From NCBI RefSeq assembly GCF_003369565.1, contig NZ_PIOD01000020.1, positions 63,632 through 127,631 of the forward strand: 64,000 bases of DNA. Reading direction: 5' to 3'. A program made the position numbers and the translations under genes. The stretch's first letter is position 1; every line of letters starts with the position of its first letter. Of the stretch, positions 34,727-44,056 are shown piece after piece. Under the pieces are notes generated by a model that was not told the origin of the DNA, made no database searches, and saw only the letters and a program-made list of their open reading frames with translations. The DNA is from Oceanobacillus chungangensis (GTDB lineage Bacteria > Bacillota > Bacilli > Bacillales > Amphibacillaceae).

Positions 34727-37060
34727 ATGATAACGGACGATTATAGTATCAGTCTACAGCAAATTGAATTATTGGCACCACGAATTAGTACTGGGATACG
34801 AATAATACTTGTTATTAGTGGTGAAATAACTGTTGAGACTAATAGCCGGTATTACCCATTGAAGGAAAATGATTTGCTTGTCATCAACCGAAATCAGTTT
34901 TTTCAAGTAAAAGGTAGCAAAAAAAACAGTGTTTTGATGTTAAATATTTCTGATATGTATTTGAGCAAAGCTTATTCTTCCTATCGAACAAGCCGATTTG
35001 AATGTTATTCAAGAGAAATCGATATGGGAAGAGAATCAATGGTTGGGAAGCTTCGCAAATTATTAGTTGAACTAATGCTTACTTACTATCGCCGTGATGA
35101 AAGCTATCAAATTGAAATCCAAGCATTTATAAGTGAACTATTATTAATTTTGATTCGGCGTTTCAAACAAAAGGGAAGCTCAAATGAAAAAATTGATACA
35201 CAGGATGAGCGACTGACTCAAATTATAGCTTATATGGAAAAAAACTATGATCAATCGATAACTTTAGAAGAAATAGCAAATAGCTTTTATTTATCATCTG
35301 GTTATTTATCACGCTACTTTAAACAGAAGGTAGGCACAGGATTCAATCGCTTTCTAATGAATATTAGGCTCGAGCATTCGTTGAAGGATTTAATGTATAC
35401 ATCAAATTCTATTTCACAAATCGCAATGAAAAATGGCTTTCCAAACACTAAATCATTCACAACATTATTTAAGGAAATATATGAAGATACACCAAAAAAT
35501 TATCGTGAAAAGCACAAGGTGGAAAGTGTGGATTCAGTAAAGCGCTATAATCTGGAGGATGCATCGGAAATAATTCACTCGCCAAGTATTCTCGAAAGAT
35601 TAGGTGCGATATTAACAAATTCTGATGAGACATATAATAATACCGAAACAAAATCAGAAGAATTAAAGCTCGACTTATCCCATGTCTCCACGAATAAAAT
35701 AAAGCGGCCGATGCATAATTTGATGATTGGCGAATTGAGAGAGCTGCTGAAGGAAAGTGTTCGATCACAAATATTAATGGTTGCTAAGGATATGCGGCTT
35801 GAAAATATCGGTGTCCGTAATTTAATAAAAGGCTCGACATTCATTCCTCCTGTTGAAACAGATGAGATTATTTCGACAACCTCTCCATATTATAACGCAG
35901 ATTTTGCATTGAATTTCCTTAAAAAACATGAATTATCACTATTTGTTCGTGTGGATTATAAAGAAATTTCAACAGATGAGGAAAGCTACTTTACTGAATT
36001 ACATAACTTTATGAGACACTGTATTAATGTTTACGGGAAGGCTTATATAGAAACATGGCATTTTATGTTTTATGAATCATTTCCAACTGGTGTTGATGGA
36101 AAGGAATTAGAACGTGTATATAAGAAATTATATTATGCGCTAAAGGCATTTGTTCCGCTTATATCTGTAGGCTCCTTTTTCCCCTTTGCATTTAAAAAGG
36201 AAGTGACAAGCACTCAGCATAAGTGGCTAATCAAAGATGACATTCCAGTAGACTTCTTTGGCTACGAGGCAAACCAAAATGAAGTAATAAATTTTGAAGA
36301 GCTTGGTGATGATCGTTTTTCCTTAGCGGAAGGATATATAAAAGAGAAAACAGATAAATTGCTCTCTTATCTATTGCATCATAAGAAAGAACGACCAATT
36401 CATTTAATTAGCTGGAATACACTTTCAGGAAATACAAGACATACGAATGGTACATTTTTCAGAGGGGCTTTAGTTCTTAAGAATGCCTTTGAAGTAGCTG
36501 ATAAAGTTGAATCGATGGGGTTCTGGATTAATACGGAACAACACGAAAAAGGAAGGAAAGAGCGGAATATACCGATTGAAGGATTAGAGCTTTTTCATTA
36601 CTTTAATGGAAAGAGACCAGCATATTTTGCAATGCAATTTTTAGAACGGCTTCAGGGTGAAATTATTGTTAGTGGATCTGATTATATTATGACGAAGAAC
36701 GATCGGGGATATCAATTATTATTAATGAACAGTAACATTATTAATCCTTATTATTCAGTCGAGGATACATTTCTTCAAAAACTAAATAAAGATATTCATG
36801 TTGCAATATCAAACATGGAACAGGGCGATTACCAAATTCGCAAACATGTATTTGATAAGAATAATGGCGCATTGTATACGAAATGGTGGGAGCTGAATAG
36901 TGCGTATGGCATGGATATGGAAGTGATTGATTACATTATCCAAACAAGTCGCCCTTCCATAGAAATATTTGATGAAGCAATTGAAGGGGAATGGTCATTT
37001 TACTCCTATTTATCGATAAATGCGATTCACTTTTTTGATATTCGGAAGGCTTTAGATTAA
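34727..37060 (+). CDS. AraC-family regulator fused to a GH39-like domain
   Basis: The protein of about 777 residues has an N-terminal cupin-like part, then an AraC double helix-turn-helix at about 165-265 (ITLEEIANSFYLSSGYLSRY and ISQIAMKNGFPNTKSFTTLF). A long C-terminal part (about 370-770) resembles the barrel of family 39 glycoside hydrolases (YIETWHFMFYESFP, FDIRKAL). The C-terminus may sense sugars rather than cut them. TTG at 34715 is an alternative start; neither has a strong ribosome site. No sugar operon is adjacent. Confidence 0.75.
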   Translation: MITDDYSISLQQIELLAPRISTGIRIILVISGEITVETNSRYYPLKENDLLVINRNQFFQVKGSKKNSVLMLNISDMYLSKAYSSYRTSRFECYSREIDMGRESMVGKLRKLLVELMLTYYRRDESYQIEIQAFISELLLILIRRFKQKGSSNEKIDTQDERLTQIIAYMEKNYDQSITLEEIANSFYLSSGYLSRYFKQKVGTGFNRFLMNIRLEHSLKDLMYTSNSISQIAMKNGFPNTKSFTTLFKEIYEDTPKNYREKHKVESVDSVKRYNLEDASEIIHSPSILERLGAILTNSDETYNNTETKSEELKLDLSHVSTNKIKRPMHNLMIGELRELLKESVRSQILMVAKDMRLENIGVRNLIKGSTFIPPVETDEIISTTSPYYNADFALNFLKKHELSLFVRVDYKEISTDEESYFTELHNFMRHCINVYGKAYIETWHFMFYESFPTGVDGKELERVYKKLYYALKAFVPLISVGSFFPFAFKKEVTSTQHKWLIKDDIPVDFFGYEANQNEVINFEELGDDRFSLAEGYIKEKTDKLLSYLLHHKKERPIHLISWNTLSGNTRHTNGTFFRGALVLKNAFEVADKVESMGFWINTEQHEKGRKERNIPIEGLELFHYFNGKRPAYFAMQFLERLQGEIIVSGSDYIMTKNDRGYQLLLMNSNIINPYYSVEDTFLQKLNKDIHVAISNMEQGDYQIRKHVFDKNNGALYTKWWELNSAYGMDMEVIDYIIQTSRPSIEIFDEAIEGEWSFYSYLSINAIHFFDIRKALD

Positions 37061-37084
37061 CGATATATGTTGTTTAATAAGAGG

Positions 37085-37116
37085 ACTGATGCTCGACTTG
37101 AGCGTCGGTTCTTTTT
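37085..37116 (+). terminator. Terminator after the AraC-GH39 gene
   Basis: ACTGATGCTC-N5-GAGCGTCGGT with following TTCTTTTTG. Confidence 0.75.
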
Positions 37117-37640
37117 GCTTGTTTCAAAAAGATTGCATCCTGGCAGGAACTGAATATATTATTCCCACGCTAGAACAGCTGGTGAGCATCCTGCGTTGGC
37201 GTACGTCGCAGTCTCATCAAAGCCTTTAATAATGAAGATAAAACGCTGTTGAAGCATTACCTAGGGTTAGTGCTTGTCCGTAACGGAAAAAGGTTTTGCT
37301 TATTAAAATTAGGTTAAAAAAGAACCGTCATTTTTTAACCTTTGTATTTCGAAGTAGAAAAAGTAATAGCTTATTTGATTAATGGGGTGGAAAATCAGCT
37401 TACTCAAATACAGGTAATCTTTTACAATTATAGGTGAAAAGAGAAGGCTTAATACTTTTCGGTAAAACTTAGCACTTTTATCCAGTTTTTTTTTTTGTAA
37501 ATATGTAAGGAAAGGATGGCAATAATAAAGCCATCTAGGAATTTATGATGCTGGGGGTCACAAACCAAGCATGATAAGCAATTGCTCGGTAAGGCGTTGC
37601 TAAGTAACAGTTTTTTTAATAAAAAGGAGGGTATCATAAT
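37117..37640. repeat. Gap with decayed composite repeat, copy D
   Basis: 37177-37217 on the minus strand reads ATGAGACTGCGACG and GATGCTCACCAGCT, matching the core of copies A and C. The rest of the gap holds no gene. A minus-strand frame through the T-rich part near 37480 is not credible. A ribosome site AAAAAGGAGGG leads into the efflux gene. Confidence 0.45.
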
Positions 37641-39020
37641 ATGGAAACAGCATATAAAGGTACAAATAAATTGATTATCGGTATTGTTTTTGGAGTTATC
37701 ACTTTTTGGTTATTCGCACAAGCAATGGTTAATATCGTTCCAGCTGTACAAGAAGATTTAGGTGTATCACTTGGAACGCTAAACGTAGCAATTAGTTTAT
37801 CAGCGTTATTCTCAGGAATGTTCATTGTAGTAGCGGGTGGATTAGCAGATAGAATGGGAAGGAAGAAGATTACGTATATCGGATTAATTCTTAGCGTAAT
37901 TGGTTCTTTACTTCTTGTAATAGCGAATGGCGCTACACTACTAATAATTGGACGAGTACTTCAAGGACTATCTGCTGCATTTATCATGCCAGCAACGATT
38001 GCATTGGTGAAGGAATACTTTGATGGCGCGGAAAGACAGCGTGCGCTTAGCTACTGGTCAATTGGTTCTTGGGGTGGATCAGGGCTTTGCTCATTTGCTG
38101 GTGGGGCAATTGCAACATATATGGGTTGGAGATGGATTTTTATTTTCTCTATTATCTTTGCGTTACTAGCAATGTGGCTAATTAAAGAGGTTCCTGAAAG
38201 CAAGGCACCATCAAAAGGTAAGTTTAAATTTGATTTTGGTGGTTTAGCAATCTTCATTGTGACGATGCTTGCTATAAACATCTTTATTACACAAGGTGCA
38301 AATTTTGGTTGGACTAGCGCAACATCAATCATACTTGCCGCTGTATCCATTATCGGTATTATCGTCTTTGTTAAATATGAAGCGAAGCGTACTACTGCGT
38401 TGATCGACTTTAAAATGTTTGAAATTAAACCATATACTGGTGCAACAATTTCTAATTTCTTATTAAATGCTGTTGCTGGTACATTAATTGTCGCTAATAC
38501 TTATGTGCAAGTGGGCCGTGGATATAGTGCATTTCAGTCTGGAATGCTATCCATTGGATATTTAATTGCTGTACTAGCAATGATTCGTGTTGGAGAAAAA
38601 TTGATGCAGCGTACTGGTGCGAAAAAACCAATGGTATGGGGAACAATCTTAACCCTTATTGGGGTAGGGATTATGGGATTAACTTTCTTACCTGATTTAA
38701 TGTATACCATAGTTGTGTTCGTTGGATTCATCTTATTCGGTATCGGACTTGGAATGTATGCAACACCTTCAACAGATACAGCAGTCTCTTACGCTCCTGA
38801 TGATAAAGTTGGAGAAGCTTCTGGAGTTTATAAAATGGCAAGTTCATTAGGGAATGCTTTCGGGGTTGCAATTTCAGCAACAATCTACAGCACAATTGCG
38901 GCAGTTAGCAGTGTAGAGGTTGCAGCATCAGCCGGGATTATTACGAACGTTATCTTTGCAGTACTTGCGTTAATCTCGATCATTTCCTTAGTTCCGAACA
39001 ATGTTGGGAAACCTTCATAA
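37641..39020 (+). CDS. NorB-like MFS multidrug efflux transporter (DHA2)
   Basis: The 459-residue protein is predicted to have 14 helices and is closely similar in wording to S. aureus NorB: FGVITFWLFAQAMVNIVP, GGLADRMGRKK (motif A), RQRALSYWSIGSWGGSG, CSFAGGAIATYMGWRWIF and GMYATPSTDTA. NorB exports quinolones and other drugs; the native substrate here is unknown. It is a single gene with a strong AAGGAGG. Confidence 0.85.
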   Translation: METAYKGTNKLIIGIVFGVITFWLFAQAMVNIVPAVQEDLGVSLGTLNVAISLSALFSGMFIVVAGGLADRMGRKKITYIGLILSVIGSLLLVIANGATLLIIGRVLQGLSAAFIMPATIALVKEYFDGAERQRALSYWSIGSWGGSGLCSFAGGAIATYMGWRWIFIFSIIFALLAMWLIKEVPESKAPSKGKFKFDFGGLAIFIVTMLAINIFITQGANFGWTSATSIILAAVSIIGIIVFVKYEAKRTTALIDFKMFEIKPYTGATISNFLLNAVAGTLIVANTYVQVGRGYSAFQSGMLSIGYLIAVLAMIRVGEKLMQRTGAKKPMVWGTILTLIGVGIMGLTFLPDLMYTIVVFVGFILFGIGLGMYATPSTDTAVSYAPDDKVGEASGVYKMASSLGNAFGVAISATIYSTIAAVSSVEVAASAGIITNVIFAVLALISIISLVPNNVGKPS

Positions 39021-39051
39021 TAGGTTGGAGCAGAAAATTAATCTTTAGGAT

Positions 39052-39115
39052 GTAGTAAGAAAGCTAGCTTTCTTACTACATAAATGCATCTAAGACTGGT
39101 TACTAAGAGCTAAGG
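39052..39115 (+). repeat. Two-hairpin repeat, copy R4
   Basis: A perfect 28-base palindrome (GTAGTAAGAAAGC / GCTTTCTTACTAC, 39052-39079) is followed by ATAAATGCATCTAAGACTGG and TAAGGATTAGCCC. This is the order of copy R1. It lies between the efflux gene and the amidohydrolase and could double as a terminator. Confidence 0.6.
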
Positions 39116-39151
39116 ATTAGCCCTTTGAGTAAATTTAGAGGAGGATTTATG

Positions 39152-40345
39152 ATGAGACAAGAATTGATGAAGATGTTAGAAGATCGCAAAGATGAAATGA
39201 TTGAAATTCGTCGATATTTACATGAACACCCAGAATTGTCCTTTAAAGAAGAGAATACGGCGAACTATATTGCTGATTTTTATCAAGGAAAAGATGTAGA
39301 AATTGAGCGCAATGTAGGAAATGGCTATGGCATTATTGTCACTATTAGAGGCGGAAAACCTGGTAAAACGATTGGTTTAAGAGCAGACTTCGATGCATTG
39401 CCAATAACAGAAGAAGCCGATGTTCCTTTTAAATCGAAAAATGAAGGGATTATGCATGCTTGTGGTCATGATGCACATACAGCGTACATGTTAGTACTAG
39501 CAGATTGCCTAATTCAATTAAAAGATCAAATCCATGGTACGATTAAAATTATTCACCAACATGCGGAAGAACAACCACCAGGTGGAGCAAAAAGTATTCT
39601 TGAGTCAGGTGTCTTAGATGATCTTGACCGAATCTTCGGTATTCACATCCTACCACTTGCACCAGCAGGTACTGTTGGCTACCATAGTGGATATACCTTT
39701 AATGGCAGGTCATATTTTAAATTGAAGATTAATGGAACAGGTGGACATGGATCTTCTCCACATAAAGCGAATGATTCGATTGTTGCAGGTGCTTATTTTG
39801 TTACGGCAGTACAGACGGTTATTAGCAGAAGACTAGACCCCATGAAGACCGGCGTTGTAACAGTTGGTTCCTTTGATGGTAAGGGAAGCTTTAATGTAAT
39901 AAAAGATAGTATTGAATTAGAAGGAGACATTCGTTATTCTGACGATGATGCGAAAGAGGTCATCGACAAAGAATTCCACCGAATTGTAAAAGGAATTGAA
40001 GAATTATTTGGTGTGACGTGTGAATTAACGTATGTTGCCGATTATCCTCCATTGTATAATGACCCAGATGTAACTGCATTTGTTGCTAAAGCATTGAACG
40101 ATTCTAAGGATCAAGATATGAAAGAAGTAGTAGAATTTCCAAAGCTATCTCCATCTGAAGACTTTGCATATTATTTGAAGAAAATAAAAGGATGCTATTT
40201 CTTCATCGGATGTACACCAAAAGGCGTCAAGGAACCTTTCTTCAATCACCATCCTAAATTTGATATTGATGAAGATGCAATCCTTGTATCCGCTAAAGCA
40301 GTTGGAAATGTTGTATGTAGTTTTTTTGAAAACGAAAATGCATAA
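39152..40345 (+). CDS. M20-family amidohydrolase
   Basis: The protein of about 397 residues has the M20D pattern: RRYLHEHPELSF, LRADFDALPI, HACGHDAHTAYML (zinc ligands, about residue 95), HQHAEEQPPGGA (catalytic Glu), GIHI and a C-terminal FNHHPKFDIDEDA. It cleaves N-acyl amino acids or similar amides (hippurate or IAA-conjugate hydrolase type); the substrate is unknown. ATG at 39152 is preferred to 39149 because it is seven bases from AGGAGG. Confidence 0.87.
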   Translation: MRQELMKMLEDRKDEMIEIRRYLHEHPELSFKEENTANYIADFYQGKDVEIERNVGNGYGIIVTIRGGKPGKTIGLRADFDALPITEEADVPFKSKNEGIMHACGHDAHTAYMLVLADCLIQLKDQIHGTIKIIHQHAEEQPPGGAKSILESGVLDDLDRIFGIHILPLAPAGTVGYHSGYTFNGRSYFKLKINGTGGHGSSPHKANDSIVAGAYFVTAVQTVISRRLDPMKTGVVTVGSFDGKGSFNVIKDSIELEGDIRYSDDDAKEVIDKEFHRIVKGIEELFGVTCELTYVADYPPLYNDPDVTAFVAKALNDSKDQDMKEVVEFPKLSPSEDFAYYLKKIKGCYFFIGCTPKGVKEPFFNHHPKFDIDEDAILVSAKAVGNVVCSFFENENA

Positions 40346-40349
40346 ATAA

Positions 40350-40382
40350 AAAACCGAGCCGATTATGGCCCGGTTTTTTTAT
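40350..40382 (+). terminator. Terminator after the amidohydrolase gene
   Basis: AAAACCGAGCC-N6-GGCCCGGTTTTTTT. Confidence 0.9.
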
Positions 40383-40501
40383 AGGTCAACCGATAATTGA
40401 AGCTTTGGTTATCTGTTTTAGAATATGCTTTGGACTGATAAAACAAATCTCTGAGTGATATAGCAGCTTTCTTTGTTAAACGGTCCATTTGCTGCACTTT
40501 C

Positions 40502-41257
40502 TCACGCTTCCACTTTCAATAATTGCATTTGTTTATTAAATAAAGTTGGATAAGAAAGGAATCCAAGTAATACACTTGTTACGACCACAGATGTTAAAAG
40601 CAGGAAGAGAATGAGTAATTGGAATTGAACTGCTTGAACAGGATCCGCACCTGCGATAATTTGCCCACTCATCATACCCGGGAGCTGGACAAGTCCAATG
40701 GTTTTCTGACTTTCAATAGTCGGAATCGTGCTTGCCTTGATCGAAGCAATTAATTGTGAATGAATTGCTTGCTTCGGCGTTCCACCAAGTGACAAGATAA
40801 GCTCAATTTCATTTTGATGGGCATCTATCTCTGCAGTAAATCGATTAAGGAATAGAATTGAAAGTACCATCGAATTTCCAATCATCATCCCGCTAATTGG
40901 AATAATGTATTGTGGTTCGGCTGGTGTAATATGGAAGCCGAGTAAGATACCTTGTGTTATAATCTCAACAAAAATAAACGTCACAATTAGCTTCCAAGTG
41001 ATACCTTTAATTGAAGCCCCTTTTTTACGTGCGTTTTGTGTTGCGGCTCCAATCATTAATGCAATCATTAAAATGGTATAGATAATATTCTCGGAATGAA
41101 ATACGAACTGCAGGATATAACCGACGATAAGCAGCTGAATTATCGATCGAACGGTTGCAATAACTGTATCCTTTTCTAGTTCCAGATTAAATGCCTTTGA
41201 TAAAACAATTGGAATTAAAACAAAAACTAAAGCTAGAGACAACGTAAGAAATGTCAT
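40502..41257 (-). CDS. fetB: FetB-type ABC permease (UPF0014)
   Basis: The 251-residue protein has about seven hydrophobic helices with the UPF0014 signatures GAATQNARKKG, PISGMMIGNSMV and LPGMMSGQIIAGADPVQA. E. coli FetB exports iron and resists oxidative stress; the Bacillus homologues (YjkA) are less known. The start overlaps the fetA stop by four bases, so the pair is coupled. Confidence 0.85.
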   Translation of the reverse strand: MTFLTLSLALVFVLIPIVLSKAFNLELEKDTVIATVRSIIQLLIVGYILQFVFHSENIIYTILMIALMIGAATQNARKKGASIKGITWKLIVTFIFVEIITQGILLGFHITPAEPQYIIPISGMMIGNSMVLSILFLNRFTAEIDAHQNEIELILSLGGTPKQAIHSQLIASIKASTIPTIESQKTIGLVQLPGMMSGQIIAGADPVQAVQFQLLILFLLLTSVVVTSVLLGFLSYPTLFNKQMQLLKVEA

Positions 41258-41985
41258 ACTAAATCCCCCTTAATGAATTGTTTAACCCTGTCATTTTTAG
41301 GATTATTTAGAAATGAACTTTCTCCAGATTCAATAACTTCACCGTCTATCATTACCCAAGAATATTCGCCAATCGTTACAGCCTGCGTTAAGTTATGGGT
41401 TATCCAAATAATAGTTGTTCCATATTTCTCATTGATTCTAACAATTAGCTCCTCAATGTCCTGCTGGGATACGCGGTCAAGTGACGATGTAATTTCATCA
41501 AGTAATAAAATTTTCGGCTTATTTACGAGCGTGCGGGCAATCGAGACCTTCTGACGCTGGCCGCCAGATAAGTCCTTCACATTACGAGTTAAAAATGCTT
41601 CACTTAGTCCGACATCCTGCATTAATTCCGTCGCATCTTCTTCTGAGAGTTTGCTTCCTTTCAAGGTTAACGGCAGTGCAAGATTTTTCATGACTGTACC
41701 GCGAATCATTGTTGCACTTTGGAGTGCAAGTCCGACATTTTGACGTAATTCTATCGGATTATATTGATCGATTTTCTCCCCGACAATCTGAATTTCTCCT
41801 GAGCTAGGAGAAATAAGTCGATTGCATAATCGAAATAATGTCGTTTTCCCTGCGCCAGAAGGGCCGACTAATGTCGTAATTTTTCCTTTCGGGAAAAATC
41901 CCGTAATATTTTTTAAAATTGATGTGCTGCCATCCGAATAATTGACATGCTCAAACTGGATAGCAGCCTTGTAGGATTCTTTCAT
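41254..41985 (-). CDS. fetA: FetA-type ABC ATPase
   Basis: The 243-residue ATPase has GPSGAGKTT (about residue 42), the Q-loop ALQSATMIRG, LSGGQRQKV, LLLDEITSSLD and the switch His ITHNL. With the adjacent UPF0014 permease it forms the probable iron or metal exporter FetAB. GAGGAAG precedes the start. Confidence 0.85.
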   Translation of the reverse strand: MKESYKAAIQFEHVNYSDGSTSILKNITGFFPKGKITTLVGPSGAGKTTLFRLCNRLISPSSGEIQIVGEKIDQYNPIELRQNVGLALQSATMIRGTVMKNLALPLTLKGSKLSEEDATELMQDVGLSEAFLTRNVKDLSGGQRQKVSIARTLVNKPKILLLDEITSSLDRVSQQDIEELIVRINEKYGTTIIWITHNLTQAVTIGEYSWVMIDGEVIESGESSFLNNPKNDRVKQFIKGDLV

Positions 41986-42107
41986 CTAATTTCTTCCTCC
42001 AGTTCATGTTTGTAATCAATAGTAGCTAAATTGTAACAAAGTTAAGAGATTGCGTGAAAGATTAAGCGGGGTTTTGAGTGAGAATGGAGCTAGTATTTAT
42101 TAAAATA

Positions 42108-42197
42108 CCGATATATTTGGAAATACGCCGATATATTTCATATTCACGCCGATATAATATGAAAACACGCCGATATCTCCCGGTTCCACGCCGATAT
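42108..42197. repeat. Array of five CCGATAT motifs at about 21-bp spacing
   Basis: CCGATAT occurs at 42108, 42128, 42149, 42170 and 42191, mostly within the longer core CACGCCGATAT, with diverged linkers between. It lies between the fetAB start and the end of the ABC-F gene, both on the minus strand. Confidence 0.75.
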
Positions 42198-42238
42198 TCG
42201 ACAAACTTTGGGGAGTGAACATAGGCACCCCCCACTCC

Positions 42239-43807
42239 TTATTTCTTTAATTTCTTCTTCTTTGCTAGTAGCTGTTGGAATTCTTCGTCTAATTCGGCTG
42301 ATGGTTCGAAGCTGAGCTTGCTTAAAACTTCAGTAATTCTCGTTTCAATTCGTAGTAGCTCTTCTTCAGTGGCATCAGGTTCTTCTTTTGGAACATAGTT
42401 TTTATATGCTTCATATGTTCCTTCAAAAATCTTTATTTCTTGATCTTCAATCGACAGAATCCGATTGGCAATCGTCGCAATGAAACGGCGATCATGAGAG
42501 ACAAGGAGAATGGTTCCTTGATAATTGGCGAGAAGATCCTCTAGTGCTTCGACGGCCTCAATATCCAAAAAATTCGTTGGCTCATCCAAAATCAATGTAT
42601 TAATATCGCGTACAAATAATTTAGCGAAGGCTACTTTTACTCGTTCTCCACCACTTAGGACCTCTACTTTTTTATAAACATCCTCACGATAAAAGTGAAG
42701 TCTAGCTAAAACCGTACGTATTAACGTTTCATCCTGCTTCGATGTCAAACTGACATTCTCTAATATAGACTTATTAAGATCCAGTATGTCTAAGTTTTGG
42801 CTGAAATAACCTGCTTTCATTGCAGGGGAAATAGAAATACCAACTTCATTATGAATAATTTTTTTAATAAGTGTTGATTTTCCCACGCCATTTTTACCGA
42901 TGATTCCAATCTTGTCGCCGCCTTTAATATGGAAACTAGTCGGTTTCCAAAGTATGCTGCCTTCAATTTTGCCGGTAAGATTTTCTGCACGTAAAACAAT
43001 CCGACCTTTAAAGTTATCCTCGTTCGGCAAGACCATTTTTATAGGCGGGGCTTCTTTTACTTTTTCTATTGCTTCTAACTTATCGATTCGGGTCTCAATA
43101 GCCTTCGCCGCCTGATTCAATTTCTTTTGCTTTTTTGCAAAATATGGCCTTGCACCAGTAATACTTGCTTCAGATGCGCTCACATTTTTTGGTTTCTTAG
43201 TTGCTCGTTGCGCTTTTTGTTCCTTTAACTGTAGTGCATTCTCCAATTGCCTCTTTATATTTACATATTGCTCATAGGCATTTTCCTGACTTTTGATTGC
43301 CAATTCTTTCTGTGCAATATAATCAGAATAATTGCCTTTATATTCTGTCACCGTTTCATTGTCTAACTCCCAAATCGCAGTGCAAAGGGAATCTAAAAAT
43401 GTACGGTCATGAGAGACGATAATTAACGCACCCTGCCATCTGGCAAGTTGCTTCTCTAATTTCTCTATATGCTCAGTGTCTAAGTTAGTTGTCGGTTCAT
43501 CTGCAAGTAAAATGTCCGTTCTCCTGGCAATCGAGCGGTTGATATAAACTTGAGTTACTTCTCCACCACTCTGTGTTGTATTTGTATTCTTTAATTGTGG
43601 AAGAAGCTCTTTAGTTGCTTGGGAATGGATTGTTCCCTCGCTAATTTCCCTTGTTCCAGCAAGAATTTCCAATAACGTCGTTTTGCCGCTCCCGTTTCTT
43701 CCAACTAAACCGATACGATCCTGATCTTCAATTTGGATATGCTCGATATCGAATAACAGCCGATCCTTAACGTAATATTTCAAGTTGTTTATTTCGTATA
43801 ATGTCAT
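42239..43807 (-). CDS. ABC-F ribosomal protection protein (Vga/VmlR/Msr type)
   Basis: The 522-residue protein has two ABC domains and no membrane helix. Walker A motifs are GRNGSGKTT (about residue 36) and GKNGVGKST (about 305), with signatures QSGGEVTQ and LSGGERVKV. A charged linker of about 80 residues, KQLENALQL-type coiled coil, joins them. This fits antibiotic-resistance ABC-F proteins that displace lincosamides, streptogramins A, pleuromutilins or macrolides from the ribosome. The attenuator just upstream supports that. The spectrum is not readable. Confidence 0.85.
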   Translation of the reverse strand: MTLYEINNLKYYVKDRLLFDIEHIQIEDQDRIGLVGRNGSGKTTLLEILAGTREISEGTIHSQATKELLPQLKNTNTTQSGGEVTQVYINRSIARRTDILLADEPTTNLDTEHIEKLEKQLARWQGALIIVSHDRTFLDSLCTAIWELDNETVTEYKGNYSDYIAQKELAIKSQENAYEQYVNIKRQLENALQLKEQKAQRATKKPKNVSASEASITGARPYFAKKQKKLNQAAKAIETRIDKLEAIEKVKEAPPIKMVLPNEDNFKGRIVLRAENLTGKIEGSILWKPTSFHIKGGDKIGIIGKNGVGKSTLIKKIIHNEVGISISPAMKAGYFSQNLDILDLNKSILENVSLTSKQDETLIRTVLARLHFYREDVYKKVEVLSGGERVKVAFAKLFVRDINTLILDEPTNFLDIEAVEALEDLLANYQGTILLVSHDRRFIATIANRILSIEDQEIKIFEGTYEAYKNYVPKEEPDATEEELLRIETRITEVLSKLSFEPSAELDEEFQQLLAKKKKLKK

Positions 43808-43840
43808 ACGCTCATCCCCATTTCCTTCTTTGTTGGAGAC

Positions 43841-43957
43841 AAAAATGCCTCCTATCCATTTTCAGAATAGGAGGCATAAATGGGTACAGATTGATAGGGA
43901 TATAGAGATACATCCCGTCTGTAAACCAAGGAAATCACCAATCCTATTCTGAAAAAA
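43841..43957 (-). promoter_or_regulatory. Transcription attenuator of the ABC-F gene
   Basis: The terminator is TGCCTCCTAT / ATAGGAGGCA plus TTTTT (43876 to 43841). The upstream segment TTTTCAGAATAGGA (43955-43942) is perfectly complementary over 14 bases to TCCTATTCTGAAAA (43872-43859), which holds the first terminator arm. Antiterminator and terminator thus exclude each other. Confidence 0.85.
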
Positions 43958-43975
43958 TTCACTTTATGACAACTT

Positions 43976-44000
43976 TAAAAAGACAGAATTAGCTTCTGTT
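43976..44000 (-). terminator. Second small terminator-like hairpin in the ABC-F leader
   Basis: ACAGAA-GCTAA-TTCTGT is followed by CTTTTT on the minus strand, between the three-codon ORF and the main attenuator. Confidence 0.45.
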
Positions 44001-44027
44001 TTCTTAAAAATGTCTTCCGACTGAATG

Positions 44028-44046
44028 TTTTCAAAAAAATAGGATT
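44028..44046 (-). promoter_or_regulatory. Anti-antiterminator segment of the ABC-F leader
   Basis: AATCCTATTTTTTTGAAAA overlaps the stop of the MKY ORF. Its AATCCTAT can pair with ATAGGATT (43947-43940) of the antiterminator segment, favouring termination unless a ribosome covers it. Confidence 0.6.
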
Positions 44047-44056
44047 AGTATTTCAT
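44045..44056 (-). CDS. Three-codon leader ORF (MKY) of the ABC-F gene
   Basis: ATG AAA TAC TAA follows AAGGGTG at 12 bases. Its stop codon overlaps the anti-antiterminator segment. A ribosome stalled here by an antibiotic would mask that segment and allow antitermination. Translation is inferred from the layout; a longer frame, MYLYIPINLYPFMPP, within the terminator region is an alternative. Confidence 0.5.
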   Translation of the reverse strand: MKY

